DNA of 27,513 nt from Mesostigma viride (taxonomy: Eukaryota > Streptophyta > Mesostigmatophyceae > Mesostigmatales > Mesostigmataceae). A program made the translations under genes and the position numbers. The DNA lies in the NCBI GenBank assembly GCA_009746045.1, contig RPFO01002214.1, positions 1-27,513 on the forward strand. Reading direction: 5' to 3'. Shown piece by piece: positions 1 through 11,100 of the stretch (position 1 is its first letter; every line of letters starts with the position of its first letter). The notes under the pieces are model-generated. The model searched no databases. It saw nothing but the letters and a program-made list of their open reading frames with translations, and was not told the origin of the DNA.

Positions 1-59
1 TCCGCCACCCGCATCCGCATTTCCACTTATACTTCACGGCCCCTTATTCTTCTCTTGTG

Positions 60-430
60 CCTGCCTTTGCCCTAACTGTTACCCTAGCATCTGCCCTTGC
101 CCCTATCCTTTGATCCCCAGTGTTTGCCGTTGCCCTCATCCTTCCCTAGTGCCTGCCCTTGTCTTCATCTTTTCCCTTGTGCCTGCCCGTGCCCTTGTCC
201 GTTCGGGCTCGTGCTTGACTTGTCCTAATCTCTTTCCCTTGCGCCTGCCCTTGCCCTTATCCGCTTCCCTTGTGCCTGCCCCTGCCCTTGTCATTTCCCT
301 TGAGCCTGCCCTTTTGGCAAGCACAAGTGCCTTAATCCTTTCCTTGGCCTTGTGCTTGCTCTTCCAGTTTCCCTTTCCTTTGCTCGTGCGGTTGCCTTTG
401 CTCTTACCCGGGTGCTTGCCCTTGCCGTTT
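60..430. repeat. Degenerate CCTTG/CCTGCC minisatellite
   Basis: Irregular repeats of the type 'cccttgtgcctgcccttgcc' run through this stretch with much divergence between copies. Open frames on both strands here translate to low-complexity Pro/Leu/Ser or Lys/Gly/Arg strings with no domain, which is what an old pyrimidine-rich array gives by chance, so no gene is called. The first 60 bases look like more of the same. Confidence 0.6.
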
Positions 431-1181
431 GCAAGCTGCATTATTGTCTTAGCAAGCTAGCAAGTGCAAACTGGCACTGAGCCAGAAATGCAAGCAAAGC
501 AGCCAGTGTAAATAAGGATGGACGGGAACAGTAGAAAGCTAGAGGTGGCAACGGTGCTAGAGCTCATGGCAACAAGGCGGTCCCATTCTTGCTGCATTGG
601 GTGCGTTGCGTGGGTGGGATATTGCGATAGGGGGACATTCTTGCCTTGGTTGTGTTTTCACATGCACCCGGTGCTGGAATTTATGCGTGCAAGGGTGGCT
701 GGTATCCCAACCAACAGCCATTGCATTACCGAAAGAGGCAACATTCGTTTCCCTTGAAAATTCAAGTACAACGGACGGCGCGCAAATTTAAGCATACGGA
801 CTGATCCAGGACCGGATCGACCAAACCCGATCTGCCCAAATCTGCCCAAATCTTTCACTTCACGAGTCACTACCGGATCTGTACGGCAACTGCGGGCCGA
901 CTTCCTGATTCCGTGGACTCCGAGCATAGAACCTTTTCTAGACGGGAGTAGTTTTTGGACTCGGATCTACACCAACGGTCGTGGCAAAACTCGCTGGCAT
1001 GAAAATAGAAACTTTGGAAGCATTTTGCTGGCATTAGGTAGCTGGAAAATACGGCGCTGCAAATAGGCATAATGCATTGTGAACATTTTCTCGTAACTAA
1101 CGTGCCGCTCATCACGCATTTTTAAGTGGTCATAATTTACATTTTACACTAGCTCGTACACTTGCTGCAGGGCATACGATA
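431..1181. other. 5' flank of the BAH-like gene, no gene seen
   Basis: Mixed-composition sequence. Short open frames here have no recognisable domain or consistent codon bias. The run cttgctgcag ending at 1170, shortly before the ATG at 1182, looks like a splice acceptor, so a 5'-UTR intron is possible. No TATA box or other promoter can be singled out. Confidence 0.4.
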
Positions 1182-4100
1182 ATGGCGTCACGGAATGCTG
1201 TTTCAGTTTACGCGAGCACCAGTTTCTGTAGGCACATTCCGCCTGCGCCTACCCAGCAGCCGGCCAAGCTCAAAATGAGCAAAAATGCCGCTGCCGGCGC
1301 AGTGGATGGCGCGGCATTTTGGTTTCCAGGATCCCGCGTAGATTCCAGAGCTAATAACACGATAGTGCACTCTTTGCGAAGGAATAGCGAGGGGGAAATG
1401 CTAGCTATTTCCCCAGGGTCGGTAGTGCAGGTCCGAAGCGAGGATCCGGGCAACAAGCCCTTTTTTCTGGAGGTAGTGTGCATAGTAAAGCCAGGTGAGG
1501 CAATAGACCCGAGATGGGCGGTGGCAGGAAACGTAGACAACACGAACGAAGTCGTGTTGTGCGGCTATTGGCTGTGGCGCGACGATGAACTGCCTGAGCA
1601 CCTGGCGCAGGCAGTTCACTGGTCGAGAACTGTAATCGAGCTAATCGCCAGCGAAGACTGCGCTGCCATTCCAGTGTCGGCGGTGCAAGACATCGTCTCC
1701 GTGCAGGCCTACTGGCAGGCGGACTTCTACAGCTGGGCGGACTACACCGTACAGGTACTTTCTGTTTATAATGTCCTATCTATATTGCATGCATTTGATG
1801 CGGCTGACTGCGATGCCTCATTCGCTTTACTGCTGTAGGTGACAGAAAAGTCATAAAGCTTGCTGCCTTGGTGTTCAGAGAGCATATTTTGTCTGTGTAT
1901 CTGCTTCTTTTTTTTTTCCCTCTGTAATCTTTGGTTGTCTACCCTTTTTAATCCTGGTGGTTGGGTGGTTGGTTAGTTGGGTGGGTGGGTGGGTGGGTGG
2001 GTGGGTGGGTGGGTGGGTGGGTGGGTGGGTGGGTGGGTGGGTGGGTGGGTGGGTGGTGGGTGGGTGGGTGGGTGGGTGGGTGGGTGGTGGGTGGGTGGGT
2101 GGGTGGGGTGGTGGGTGGGTGGGTGGTGGGTGGGTGGGTGGGTGGGTGGGTGGGTGAATGGGTGGGTGGGTGGGTGGGTGGGTGGGTGGGTGGGTGAATG
2201 GGGGTGGGTGGGTGGGTGGGTGGGTGGGTGGTGGGTGGGTGGGTGGGTGGGTGGTGGGTGGGTGGGTGGGTGGGTGGGTGGGTGGGTGGTGGGTGGGTGG
2301 GTGGGTGGGTGGGTGGGTGGTGGGTGGGTGGGTGGGTGGGTGGGTGGTGGGTGGGTGGGTGGGTGGGTGGTGGGTGGGTGGGTGGGTGGGTGGGTGGTGG
2401 GTGCGTGGGTGCGTGGGTGGGTGGGTGGGTGGGTGGGTGGGTGGGTGGGTGGTGGGTGGGTGGTGGTGGGTGGGTGGGTGGGTGGGTGGGTGGGTGGGTG
2501 GGTGGGTGGTGGGTGGGTGGGTGGGTGGGTGGGTGGGTGGGTGGGTGGGTGGGTGGGTGGGTGGGTGGGTGGGTGGGTGGGTGGGTGGGTGGTTAGTTGG
2601 TTGGTTGGGTGGGTGGGTGGGTGGGTGGGTGGGTGGGTGGGTGGGTGGGTGGGTGGGTGGGTGGGTGGGTGGGTGGGTGGTTTGTTGGTTGCTCGGGTGG
2701 GTGGGTGGGTGGGTGGGTGGGTGGGTGGGTGGGTGGGTGGGTGGGTGGGTGGGTGGGTGGGTGGGTGGTGGGTGGTGGGTGGGTGGGTGGGTGGGTGGGT
2801 GGGTGGGTGGGTGGGTGGGTGGGTGGGTGGGTGGGTGGGTGGGTGGGTGGGTGGGTGGGTGGTGGGTGGGTGGGTTGTTGTAAACTCACTATTGTTGTGA
2901 TTGCTAGAGAGCTGTCACTTATATACCATTGTTTACTTGCATGTTTGCTTGCTCATGCTCCTGCCTACCATATCATGTGCACTTACTTCACAGTTCTTCT
3001 ACTCCAAGGAGAACGCCTGCCTGCAGCGCGTGCGGGGACCGGCGAAGATGAAGGAGCTCAAGGCGGCCTTTCAGGCGCGCAACGAGGTGCTCATGGCTGG
3101 CTGCAGCGAGCCCACCCGACGCACCCTGAACCAGTCCCAAGCAGCGGCTTTCAGGCCGGTGGCGCAGAAGAAGTGGGGACCCAAGCAGTCAACCCAGGAC
3201 CCAAGCGTCAAGGGCTACGTCCAGTTCCCCACCTCGCCGGTCATGATGAGCGCGTGGCCGCGCAGCATCCTCAAGCGGTTCAAGGCGGAGTCAGATGGCA
3301 CCACCTTGAAAGTAAGTAACTGTTTACAGTTTTGTTGAGTTGCACAAATGCAATACATTGCATGACACGAATGGAAACATGTGTTAAATTAACATCATTG
3401 AAACTGCCTACTACTATACCCTCCATGGGGATTTCCTGGCGATCGCAGGCAGTGTTCGAGTCCCCACCCACGACGCGGCAAAGCCTCTGGCAGAGGTCCT
3501 CGGCCGTCTCTGGTGGGTACTCCGCTACGGCGGCGACGGCCACGTGGAGCTGCAGAGGGAGATCACGATCCTCTACGCACCTTTCAAGGCTCCACATTCC
3601 TTCAAGTAAGTGCAGGGATGATATAATTGGCATTGGTGAGCTCTTTGGTTGCGTGGGTGGTGGCAGGCGTGCGCATGCGTGCAGGTAGTTGGTTGGGTGG
3701 GGGCAGGCGCGCACGCGCGTGCAGGTAGTTGGTTGGGTGGGGGCAGGTGCGCACGCGCGTGCAGGTAGTTGGTTGGGTGGGGGCAGGCGCGCACGCGCGC
3801 GCAGGTAGTTGATTGGGTGGGGGCAGGCGCGCACGCGCGTGCAGGTAGTTGGTTGGGTGGGGGCAGGCGCGCACGCGCGTGCAGGTAGTTGGCTGGGTGG
3901 GGGCAGGCGCGCACGCGCGTGCAGGTAGTTGGTTGGGTGGGGGCAGGCGCGCACGCGCGTGCAGGTAGTTGGTTGGGTGGGGGCAGGCGCGCACGCGCGT
4001 GCAGGTAGTTGGTTGGGTGGGGGCAGGCGCGCACGCGCGTGCAGGTAGTTGGCTGGGTGGGGGCAGGCGCGCACGCGCGTGCAGGTAGTTGGCTGGGTGG

Positions 4101-4437
4101 GGCAGGCGCGCACGCGCGTGCAGGTAGTTGGTTGGGTGGGGGCAGGTGCGCACGCGCGCGCAGGTAGTTGGTTGGGTGGGGGCAGGCGCGCACGCGCGCG
4201 CAGGTAGTTGGTTGGGTGGGGGCAGGCGCGCACGCGCATGGACTGTACTTGAGATGGTGCGGTTTCGTTGTGTACTCAATGTGCCCCTGCCCTATGGGAT
4301 TGCTTCTTGTCTGCATGTTACATTTCTTAATGCCTCTATCCTGCATTCTTGGTTCTTTCCTTCTTGGCCCTCGCAGGCTGAAGGCGGCGGGTGCGACAGC
4401 CCGGAATGCGACTGCCCATGTTCTTTGGCACAGATGA
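1182..4437 (+). CDS. BAH-like chromatin-reader protein, four exons
   Basis: Proposed exons are 1182-1754, 2994-3315, 3449-3605 and 4377-4437, giving 370 residues. Seen: ATG at 1182; donors acag|gtac, gtaa|gtaac and tcaa|gtaag; acceptors ttcacag, gatcgcag and cctcgcag; phases close and end at TGA 4435-4437. Exon 1 has a short N-terminal leader, then from about residue 65 a BAH-like pattern: SPGSVVQVRSED, FFLEVVCIV, NEVVLCGYWLWRDDELPEHL, IPVSAVQDIVSVQAYW, continuing in exon 2 with FFYSKENACL. BAH domains bind nucleosomes or histone tails, so a nuclear role is likely; the assignment rests on pattern, not a search. Exon 2 is basic. The exon 2 donor is ambiguous: the stronger gtaagt after 3311 gives a frame that stops just after exon 4 begins, whereas the donor after 3315 gives a balanced exon 3 (LAEVLGRLWWVLRYGGDGHV), so I prefer it. 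TGTAA at 4573 may be the poly(A) signal. The gene is convergent with the transposase-like gene at 5176. Confidence 0.6.
1957..2877. repeat. GGGT/GGT microsatellite array filling intron 1
   Basis: About 900 bp of almost uninterrupted GGGT with scattered GGT slips and a few point changes (near 2157, 2402, 2593 and 2682). It lies wholly inside intron 1 of the BAH-like gene with the G-rich strand as the coding strand, so the pre-mRNA would carry many potential G-quadruplexes. All frames are open and encode Gly/Trp/Val or Thr/His/Pro strings; these are artefacts of the repeat. Confidence 0.97.
3651..4238. repeat. 40-bp minisatellite in intron 3
   Basis: About 14.5 tandem copies of a 40-bp unit containing gcaggtagttggttgggtgg and then a GC-rich half with gcgcacgcgcg. 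Copies differ by single bases; one near 4100 lacks a G. The array occupies most of intron 3 (3606-4376) of the BAH-like gene. Each unit contains the donor-like string caggtagt. Long minus-strand open frames across it (Pro/Cys/Arg/Ala-rich) are repeat translations. Confidence 0.97.
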
Positions 4438-5175
4438 TGACGTGGCAGAGCATTTTCCTTTGACGCAAGCATGTTGCACAGTGTGGGTGCCATCACACAC
4501 GCAGAATGAGTTCTGTAGATGCTTGTGAGATGTGCAGAATGGTGCGTCTTCCATGAGATATGCACGTTCTTGTGTAATATGCAGCGTAGCTGCTCGATCT
4601 CCAAACTGGTTAAGATACACAGCTACAAAGCGGGAATGTATGCAAGAAGTACCATCCTTTAGCATGTGATGCAGTAAGGCTGCATCTCCTACTTCTTACA
4701 TTTTATTGCAATATTTTTTCATATTTTGTTTAATGAAAGATACAAAGAATTCTACCATTAATAGAATTTGCCACCCATGCTTGGAACTATTGAATAAACA
4801 ATTGCATTCGAGTAATCTGGCCTGGATAAGGCGCCTTGCAGCCAATCTTCCTCATTACGGCATCAGCGTCTGGGCCTGCGCCACCCCAAACCCGCCCCGG
4901 CCAATGTATCAAATGTAAGCATGCCGCCTGTCGTCTTTGCCGTTGTGGGGATCTCGATGTCTCATTCGTTGTTACATTTACTGAAGCGTCTATCAATATG
5001 TTTCATGTGCGTCTGGCATACGCGATGCATTGGTATATAAATAATATGTACAAGAAGATATACCAGTAGTCTATATACAAGAGGCTATAACTGTTTGACT
5101 AGGCATGAAAAAAACAGGTTCTTGTTGATAGCAGCCACTGCCATGGACATCCCCCTATCTCGCATGGTGGTCCGA
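4438..5175. other. Convergent intergenic region
   Basis: 3' flanks of the plus-strand BAH-like gene and of the minus-strand transposase-like gene. AT-rich around 4690-4800. TGTAA occurs at 4573 on the plus strand and near 4975 on the minus strand, both usable as chlorophyte-type poly(A) signals. A short plus frame near 4836-5069 contains the Cys-dense run CIKCKHAACRLCRCGD, which could be a zinc-knuckle fragment, but no splice context supports it. Confidence 0.4.
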
Positions 5176-8100
5176 CTAAGAGGCGTCATCCACGTGCCGT
5201 GCGCTGCCTCTTGGGGGTGGCTCTGGGGTGTCCTCCTCGTTGCGTGAGGGGGAGGGGCACTCCATGTCCTCCTCGTCGTGGGAGGTGAGGCCCCGCGCCT
5301 TGTAGCTGTTGACAGCTTCTTGGTATTCTGGCCATGACTGGTGGCCATTTGCGGCGTAGTCGTACGCACATGGCAAGCTGTCGCTGCTCTCGAGCCAGGT
5401 CTGCAGTTCGGGGTATTTCTTCTTTATTGGTGCCAGCCTGTGGTCGCTTTTCCGCTGCTCGCGTTGCATGATCTGCATGCCCCACATAACATGAAGCAAG
5501 TACAAACAAGGGCCCTAATTGTTAATGCTTGCAAAGAAAAATGAATCTGTCCAAACTCATGTGCTCTGCGCAAGACTGAAGCAAGCATCCGTCTTTCATG
5601 TCACGTGGCTTACCTGTAGTGCGCACTCGTTGGGCACTTGTCTGTACACGCCCTTCTCACGGATTGCAGCGCCGGTGTGCGGATTGTGGCCGATGACACG
5701 GCCCGCCGTTGTCCCTGTCGCACCGCCCTCCCCTGCGCTGTTGTTCCGCACCTGTATCCATGCCCACATCGGTTAAAGCGTCGCACGCATCAGCAGGTCA
5801 GGTACTTGTCATGATAGGACTATATTGTTATGAATTGCCTGAATGAAACACAGTGTTGTAATATACGTGCACAGCCGTACCTGACGGTTGGCTTCCTTGT
5901 GCTTGTTTTCCACGCCCGATTGGGCAAGTCTCCACAGCGCCCGCAGCAGGCGTTGCAACTCGCCGCCATGGCAGCCGAGGGCGTGGAGGTAAAAGCTGCC
6001 GGTTGTCTCCTTCACGTTCTGCATGATCACGAGGCGGTGGAACCGCTTGCAGTTGTCCTCGAAGATGGCGTTCTCCTCGTCGGTCGGGTCAGGGTTGCGG
6101 CCGGTCTCGTTGATGTCCGTCAGCAGCCGCCAGATCTCGGTGAGTTCGGCAAGTTTGGTGGCGTCAAGGTTGAGGACAGGCAGCCATCGCTCGTGCTCCT
6201 TGAGTAGTTTGCGTGCTTCTCCTCCCGAGATGTGCACTTCCTTGTACCCATTCGCCCCCGTGGGATCCGCCTTGATACGCATCTTGCTACCGATCTCCTC
6301 CATGCGCTCGTTGAATCTCTCGATGGCTTTCTTCGTGTTCTTGCTGCTGATGACCTGTTGGGTACGTGGTCCCCATGTTGGGCAGGTTACCGTTGTAAGG
6401 CACAACGGGTCGTGGTGTCATAAACCATCCATTACACAGCCCTGCGGGAAATATTGATGATAATCATGATGTGGTGATTCATCGAACAATGCTTCGCAAA
6501 TGATGGTGCTGCTTACCGCCTGTTGGACCTGTTTGACCAACGACTCCACGATGCGCGTTATGCAGTGCTCGATGTCGAACGCGAACCGCCACGCCTCCAC
6601 CCCACGGACGAGGTCGTCTGCCCCAAGTTGGCGCGTCATGGGGTGGAGGATGTGGACGCGGAGGAGACCGTTTGTGGGGAGGCAGCCACCCGGGTCCCGT
6701 GCGGCTCGTGCGCGACTCGAGCGTGCCGCAGAGGGTGGTGGTGGGGCAGCGTCGCCTGCCACAGGTGCGTACTCGTTCACGTTGATCGTTGGCACGCGAG
6801 GGTCGTCATTGCCTTCACCATCGATGGTGTGATGTTGGAGCTGCTTCTCCAGCTCCCAGGCTGGCCCGCGCTGTGGTGCATGGGTGTGGTGTTGGTTGAT
6901 TGCAAGACCTTCGCGCAGGCCCATAAAGTGGCGGCGGAAAAATTGCTCGAGGGTCTCGTTGGGCTGTGGGCGCGCTAGGGCAAAAATCTTCTGCTTGAGT
7001 GCTGACAGCATCTCGCACAGGTGGCAGAAAATGCCGTGCTTGTCGTGAAGGCCCCCACAACCTGCCAACAAACCACGTGAGAGAACATGCCAAAGATGGG
7101 GTGAGGTAAGAGGTTGTATGCTTTGTGAGGTATGTGTGTGTGTGTGCGATGGACCTGCAAGCCCCCACTTTGCACATATAATGGACTAGTGTGGGGGAAG
7201 CCTCCTCCCAAGTTTCAGCCCAATCCAAGCTCGTTTGCATGTTTTAGGACCATGGCCCACCCCTAACGGTGGGCACGTGCTAGCGCGCGCAAGGGACCAT
7301 GGCACCCCCTGGCCATGTCCACCCCCCCAAACGATGGACCTGCAAGCCCCCAGTTTGCACACATAATGGACTAGTATGGGGGAAGCCTCCTCCCAAGTTT
7401 CAGCCCAATCCAAGCTCGTTTGCATATTTTAGGACCATGGCCCACCCCTAACGGTGGGCACGTGCTAGCGCGCGCAAGGGACCATGGCACCCCCTGGCCA
7501 TGTCCACCCCCCCAAACGATGGACCTGCAAGCCCCCAGTTTGCACACATAATGGACTAGTATGGGGGAAGCCTCCTCCCAAGTTTCAGCCCAATCCAAGC
7601 TCGTTTGCATGTTTTAGGACCATGGCCCACGCCTAACGGTGGGCACGTGCTAGCGCGCGCAAGGGACCATGGCACCCCCTGGCCATGTCCACCCCCCCAA
7701 ACGATGGACCTGCAAGCCCCCAGTTTGCACACATAATGGACTAGTATGGGGGAAGCCTCCTCCCAAGTTTCAGCCCAATCCAAGCTCGTTTGCATATTTT
7801 AGGACCATGGCCCACCCCTAACGGTGGGCACGTGCTAGCGCGCGCAAGGGACCATGGCACCCCCTGGCCATGTCCACCCCCCCCAAACGATGGACCTGCA
7901 AGCCCCCAGTTTGCACACATAATGGACTAGTATGGGGGAAGCCTCCTCCCAAGTTTCAGCCCAATCCAAGCTCGTTTGCATATTTTAGGACCATGGCCCA
8001 CCCCTAACGGTGGGCACGTGCTAGCGCGCGCAAGGGACCATGGCACCCCCTGGCCATATCCACCCCCCCCAAACGATGGACCTGCAAGCCCCCAGTTTGC

Positions 8101-11100
8101 ACACATAATGGACTAGTGTGGGGGAAGCCTCCTCCCAAGTTTCAGCCCAATCCAAGCTCGTTTGCATGTTTTAGGACCATGGCCCACCCCTAACGGTGGG
8201 CACGTGCTAGCGCGCGCAAGGGACCATGGCACCCCCTGGCCATGTCCACCCCCCCAAACGATGGACCTGCAAGCCCCCAGTTTGCACACATAATGGACTA
8301 GTGTGGGGGAAGCCTCCTCCCAAGTTTCAGCCCAATCCAAGCTCGTTTGCATGTTTTAGGACCATGGCCCACCCCTAACGGTGGGCACGTGCTAGCGCGC
8401 GCAAGGGACCATGGCACCCCCTGGCCATGACCCCCCCCCCAAACGATGGACCTGCAAGCCCCCACTTTGCACACATAATGGACTAGTATGGGGGAAGCCT
8501 CCTCCCAAGTTTCAGCCCAATCCAAGCTCGTTTGCATGTTTTAGGACCATGGCCCACCCCTAACGGTGGGCACGTGCTAGCGCGCACAAGGGACCATGGC
8601 ACCCCCTGGCCATGTCCACCCCCCCCAAACGATGGACCTGCAAGCCCCCAGTTTGCACACATAATGGACTAGTATGGGGGAAGCCTCCTCCCAAGTTTCA
8701 GCCCAATCCAAGCTCGTTTGCATGTTTTAGGACCATGGCCCACGCCTAACGGTGGGCACGTGCTAGCGCGCGCAAGGGACCATGGCACCCCCTGGCCATG
8801 TCCACCCCCCCAAACGATGGACCTGCAAGCCCCCAGTTTGCACACATAATGGAATAGTATGGGGGAAGCCTCCTCCCAAGTTTCATCCCAATCCAAGCTA
8901 GGGAGGGAGGGAGGGAGGGAGGGGGATGGGACGGTGGTGGTGGTGGTGGGAAGGGCGTCTTTGTAACGATGATTTTAGTGTGTGTTCAAGGCAACATATT
9001 GTTTTTTAGCATTTTCCTTTGCTGGGTGACAACGTGCTTTTTAATGGTTACCTCGCAGTTGCCATAGATAGGACATGTCGCCTGGGAAGAAGAGGACGAT
9101 CTGCACCATCCGCACAGCGTCGCGGAGGAAGACGGGGATCTTGTTCTTGAGCATGTAGTGGAGCACCTCGAAGATAGCGCGTCCGTTGGCCTTCATGTTC
9201 TCGCGGGAGTCCTTCCCTGGAATCTCGGCAATCGTGAATGTCCACTTAGGGGACTGCCATGCTCTCGGGAACCCCTTGCTCACGCATCGCAAAGTGAAGG
9301 CAGTCAGTGTCCTGCCCTTGGTCCCAATGTCGGTATTGTGGGCATCCCCGCTGAAGGCAAATTCCAAGATGATGTCAGCGAGGTCCGTCCACTCTGGTGC
9401 ATCAGGGAACTCCTCGTGTAGCGAGATGACAGCTTCCTGCATCAAAGACGCAATGTATGCCATAGAATAGTTTGCCTGTTAACTTTTGCACGTGCATGTT
9501 CCTATCCTCTTGTAAATATCATCTGGCAGTTTCATGGCTGGCGCTCTCCCACAACATATGTGCGTGCAAACACCAATCAGGCATCCAAGCAAGCAAGTGG
9601 TTCGGCGAAATAAACAATCAAGCGCCCAAAGCAGCATGTACGCCAGCACGTAAGCAACTGACTTAGCATACCCAGATTTCACACATCAGCCATGGTGGTC
9701 AGCTAATGCATGACACCAAGCATAGGTATGCACAACATATATAACTAGGATCACGTTTGATGAAATATACCTGCACAACGCGAATGGGATGTTTCCCCCA
9801 GCCTCCCCTCCCGTGGGGGAAGAGCAGCTCAAGCACGTTTGGCATGGACACCGTCCGGTAAATTTTGTTCCACTTGTCTGCGTCGTTGGTGAGCTCGTCC
9901 TTGGCCTGTTTCTGCATGTCCCTGCTGGGGAACTCGCGGGGAGCTGTTTGGCGAATACCTGCGAACGTCCTGCACGTTGTCCCCGTACTGTCAGCCACGT
10001 GCACTAGGGCCTTGGCCATGTCCATGTTGTTACGCTTAAGCGATGCGCGCACCTGACCCGCCACTGCCTGCTTCTGGGAGCTAGGTAGGGCCATGTATGC
10101 TGCACTGGCCGGGATCTGGTCGTTCTCCCCCCCAATGTGCTCTCTCAAGAGCGTGCCCATTGGCAGGGGGAGCTGCTTCCACCCTCTTTTGGCACGGCAC
10201 GCGTTGACCGTGGCAGCTGTGCTCTTCATCTTCCGGATTGCCGCCCCCATGCACATCGCGGTAGATACCTTGAGGGCTTCCACGCTTGTCTCGTCCTCCT
10301 CTATCATCTTTTTAGCTGCGTCCCTAGCTGTTGGCAGGTCCCTCGCCACTAACTCGGTGGTCTTGTTGTACTGCTTGGTCCACTTGCAGGACGAGCAATT
10401 CGTGCCACGTGCTTGTGCCTTGGCCAACTGCCGCTGCAGCTCCTTGTTGTCATCCAAGGCCTTGGTGAGTGCCTCAGTGAGCTTCTCTACCTGGGTGCGC
10501 TGCTGCCGCTCTGTTTCCCCCAGCGTGTGCGCGGCCGCCATGTGTTCAGCAACGTCCGCCTGCAGTTGCACCACGCGTAATTGATTATCTCCCAGCTGCG
10601 ATTGCAACACACTGTTCACGCGCTCAAGGTGGGCTTCTCGTAGTTGTGCGGCCTGCTCATTCAGGGCCGCGATTGTGAGCAGCTGGCTCAAATGGTCGAC
10701 CTCGGCCAGCACGGTCTCGAATGCAGTGCCATCAGCAATGTCGCGAAGCAAGTCGGCGATGTTTATCTTGTTTGTGGTCTCGGTGATGTACCCCAGGTCT
10801 GCTGTGAGGTGCTCGATGCTTGCGAACTGCACAGCAGTGAGCTTTGTCCGGAACTCCACGTCTGGTGTCCTGTGGCAGTGTGGTGTGATTCTTGAAATGA
10901 GCTCTCGCTGGCGTCCCACTCCTGCGTGTCAATCAACGCACACAACATCATGGCATGTGAGTTGATGAGCATCACTGCAGATTGTCAAATGCTTTGCGTG
11001 TTTGTCCACTAAAGTTGCGTGTGGGAATGCTAGTGCTTGACAGCCCCCTCACATCCATGGCTAATGCCTCTGCAGTCCAAGCATGTGGTCTTGCACTATC

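Noticed and set aside
1957-2900. Long open frames encoding Gly/Trp/Val or Thr/His/Pro repeats
   Set aside because: Every frame of a GGGT array is open; they have no start context or unique sequence and lie in an intron.
3280-4604. Minus-strand Cys/Ala/Arg/Pro-rich frames of up to 343 residues
   Set aside because: Translations of the 40-bp minisatellite; the opposite strand carries the exons and splice sites.
7148-8899. CRISPR-like array or repeated small genes (79-residue frames)
   Set aside because: The units are contiguous 185-bp satellites without unique spacers, in a eukaryotic intron.
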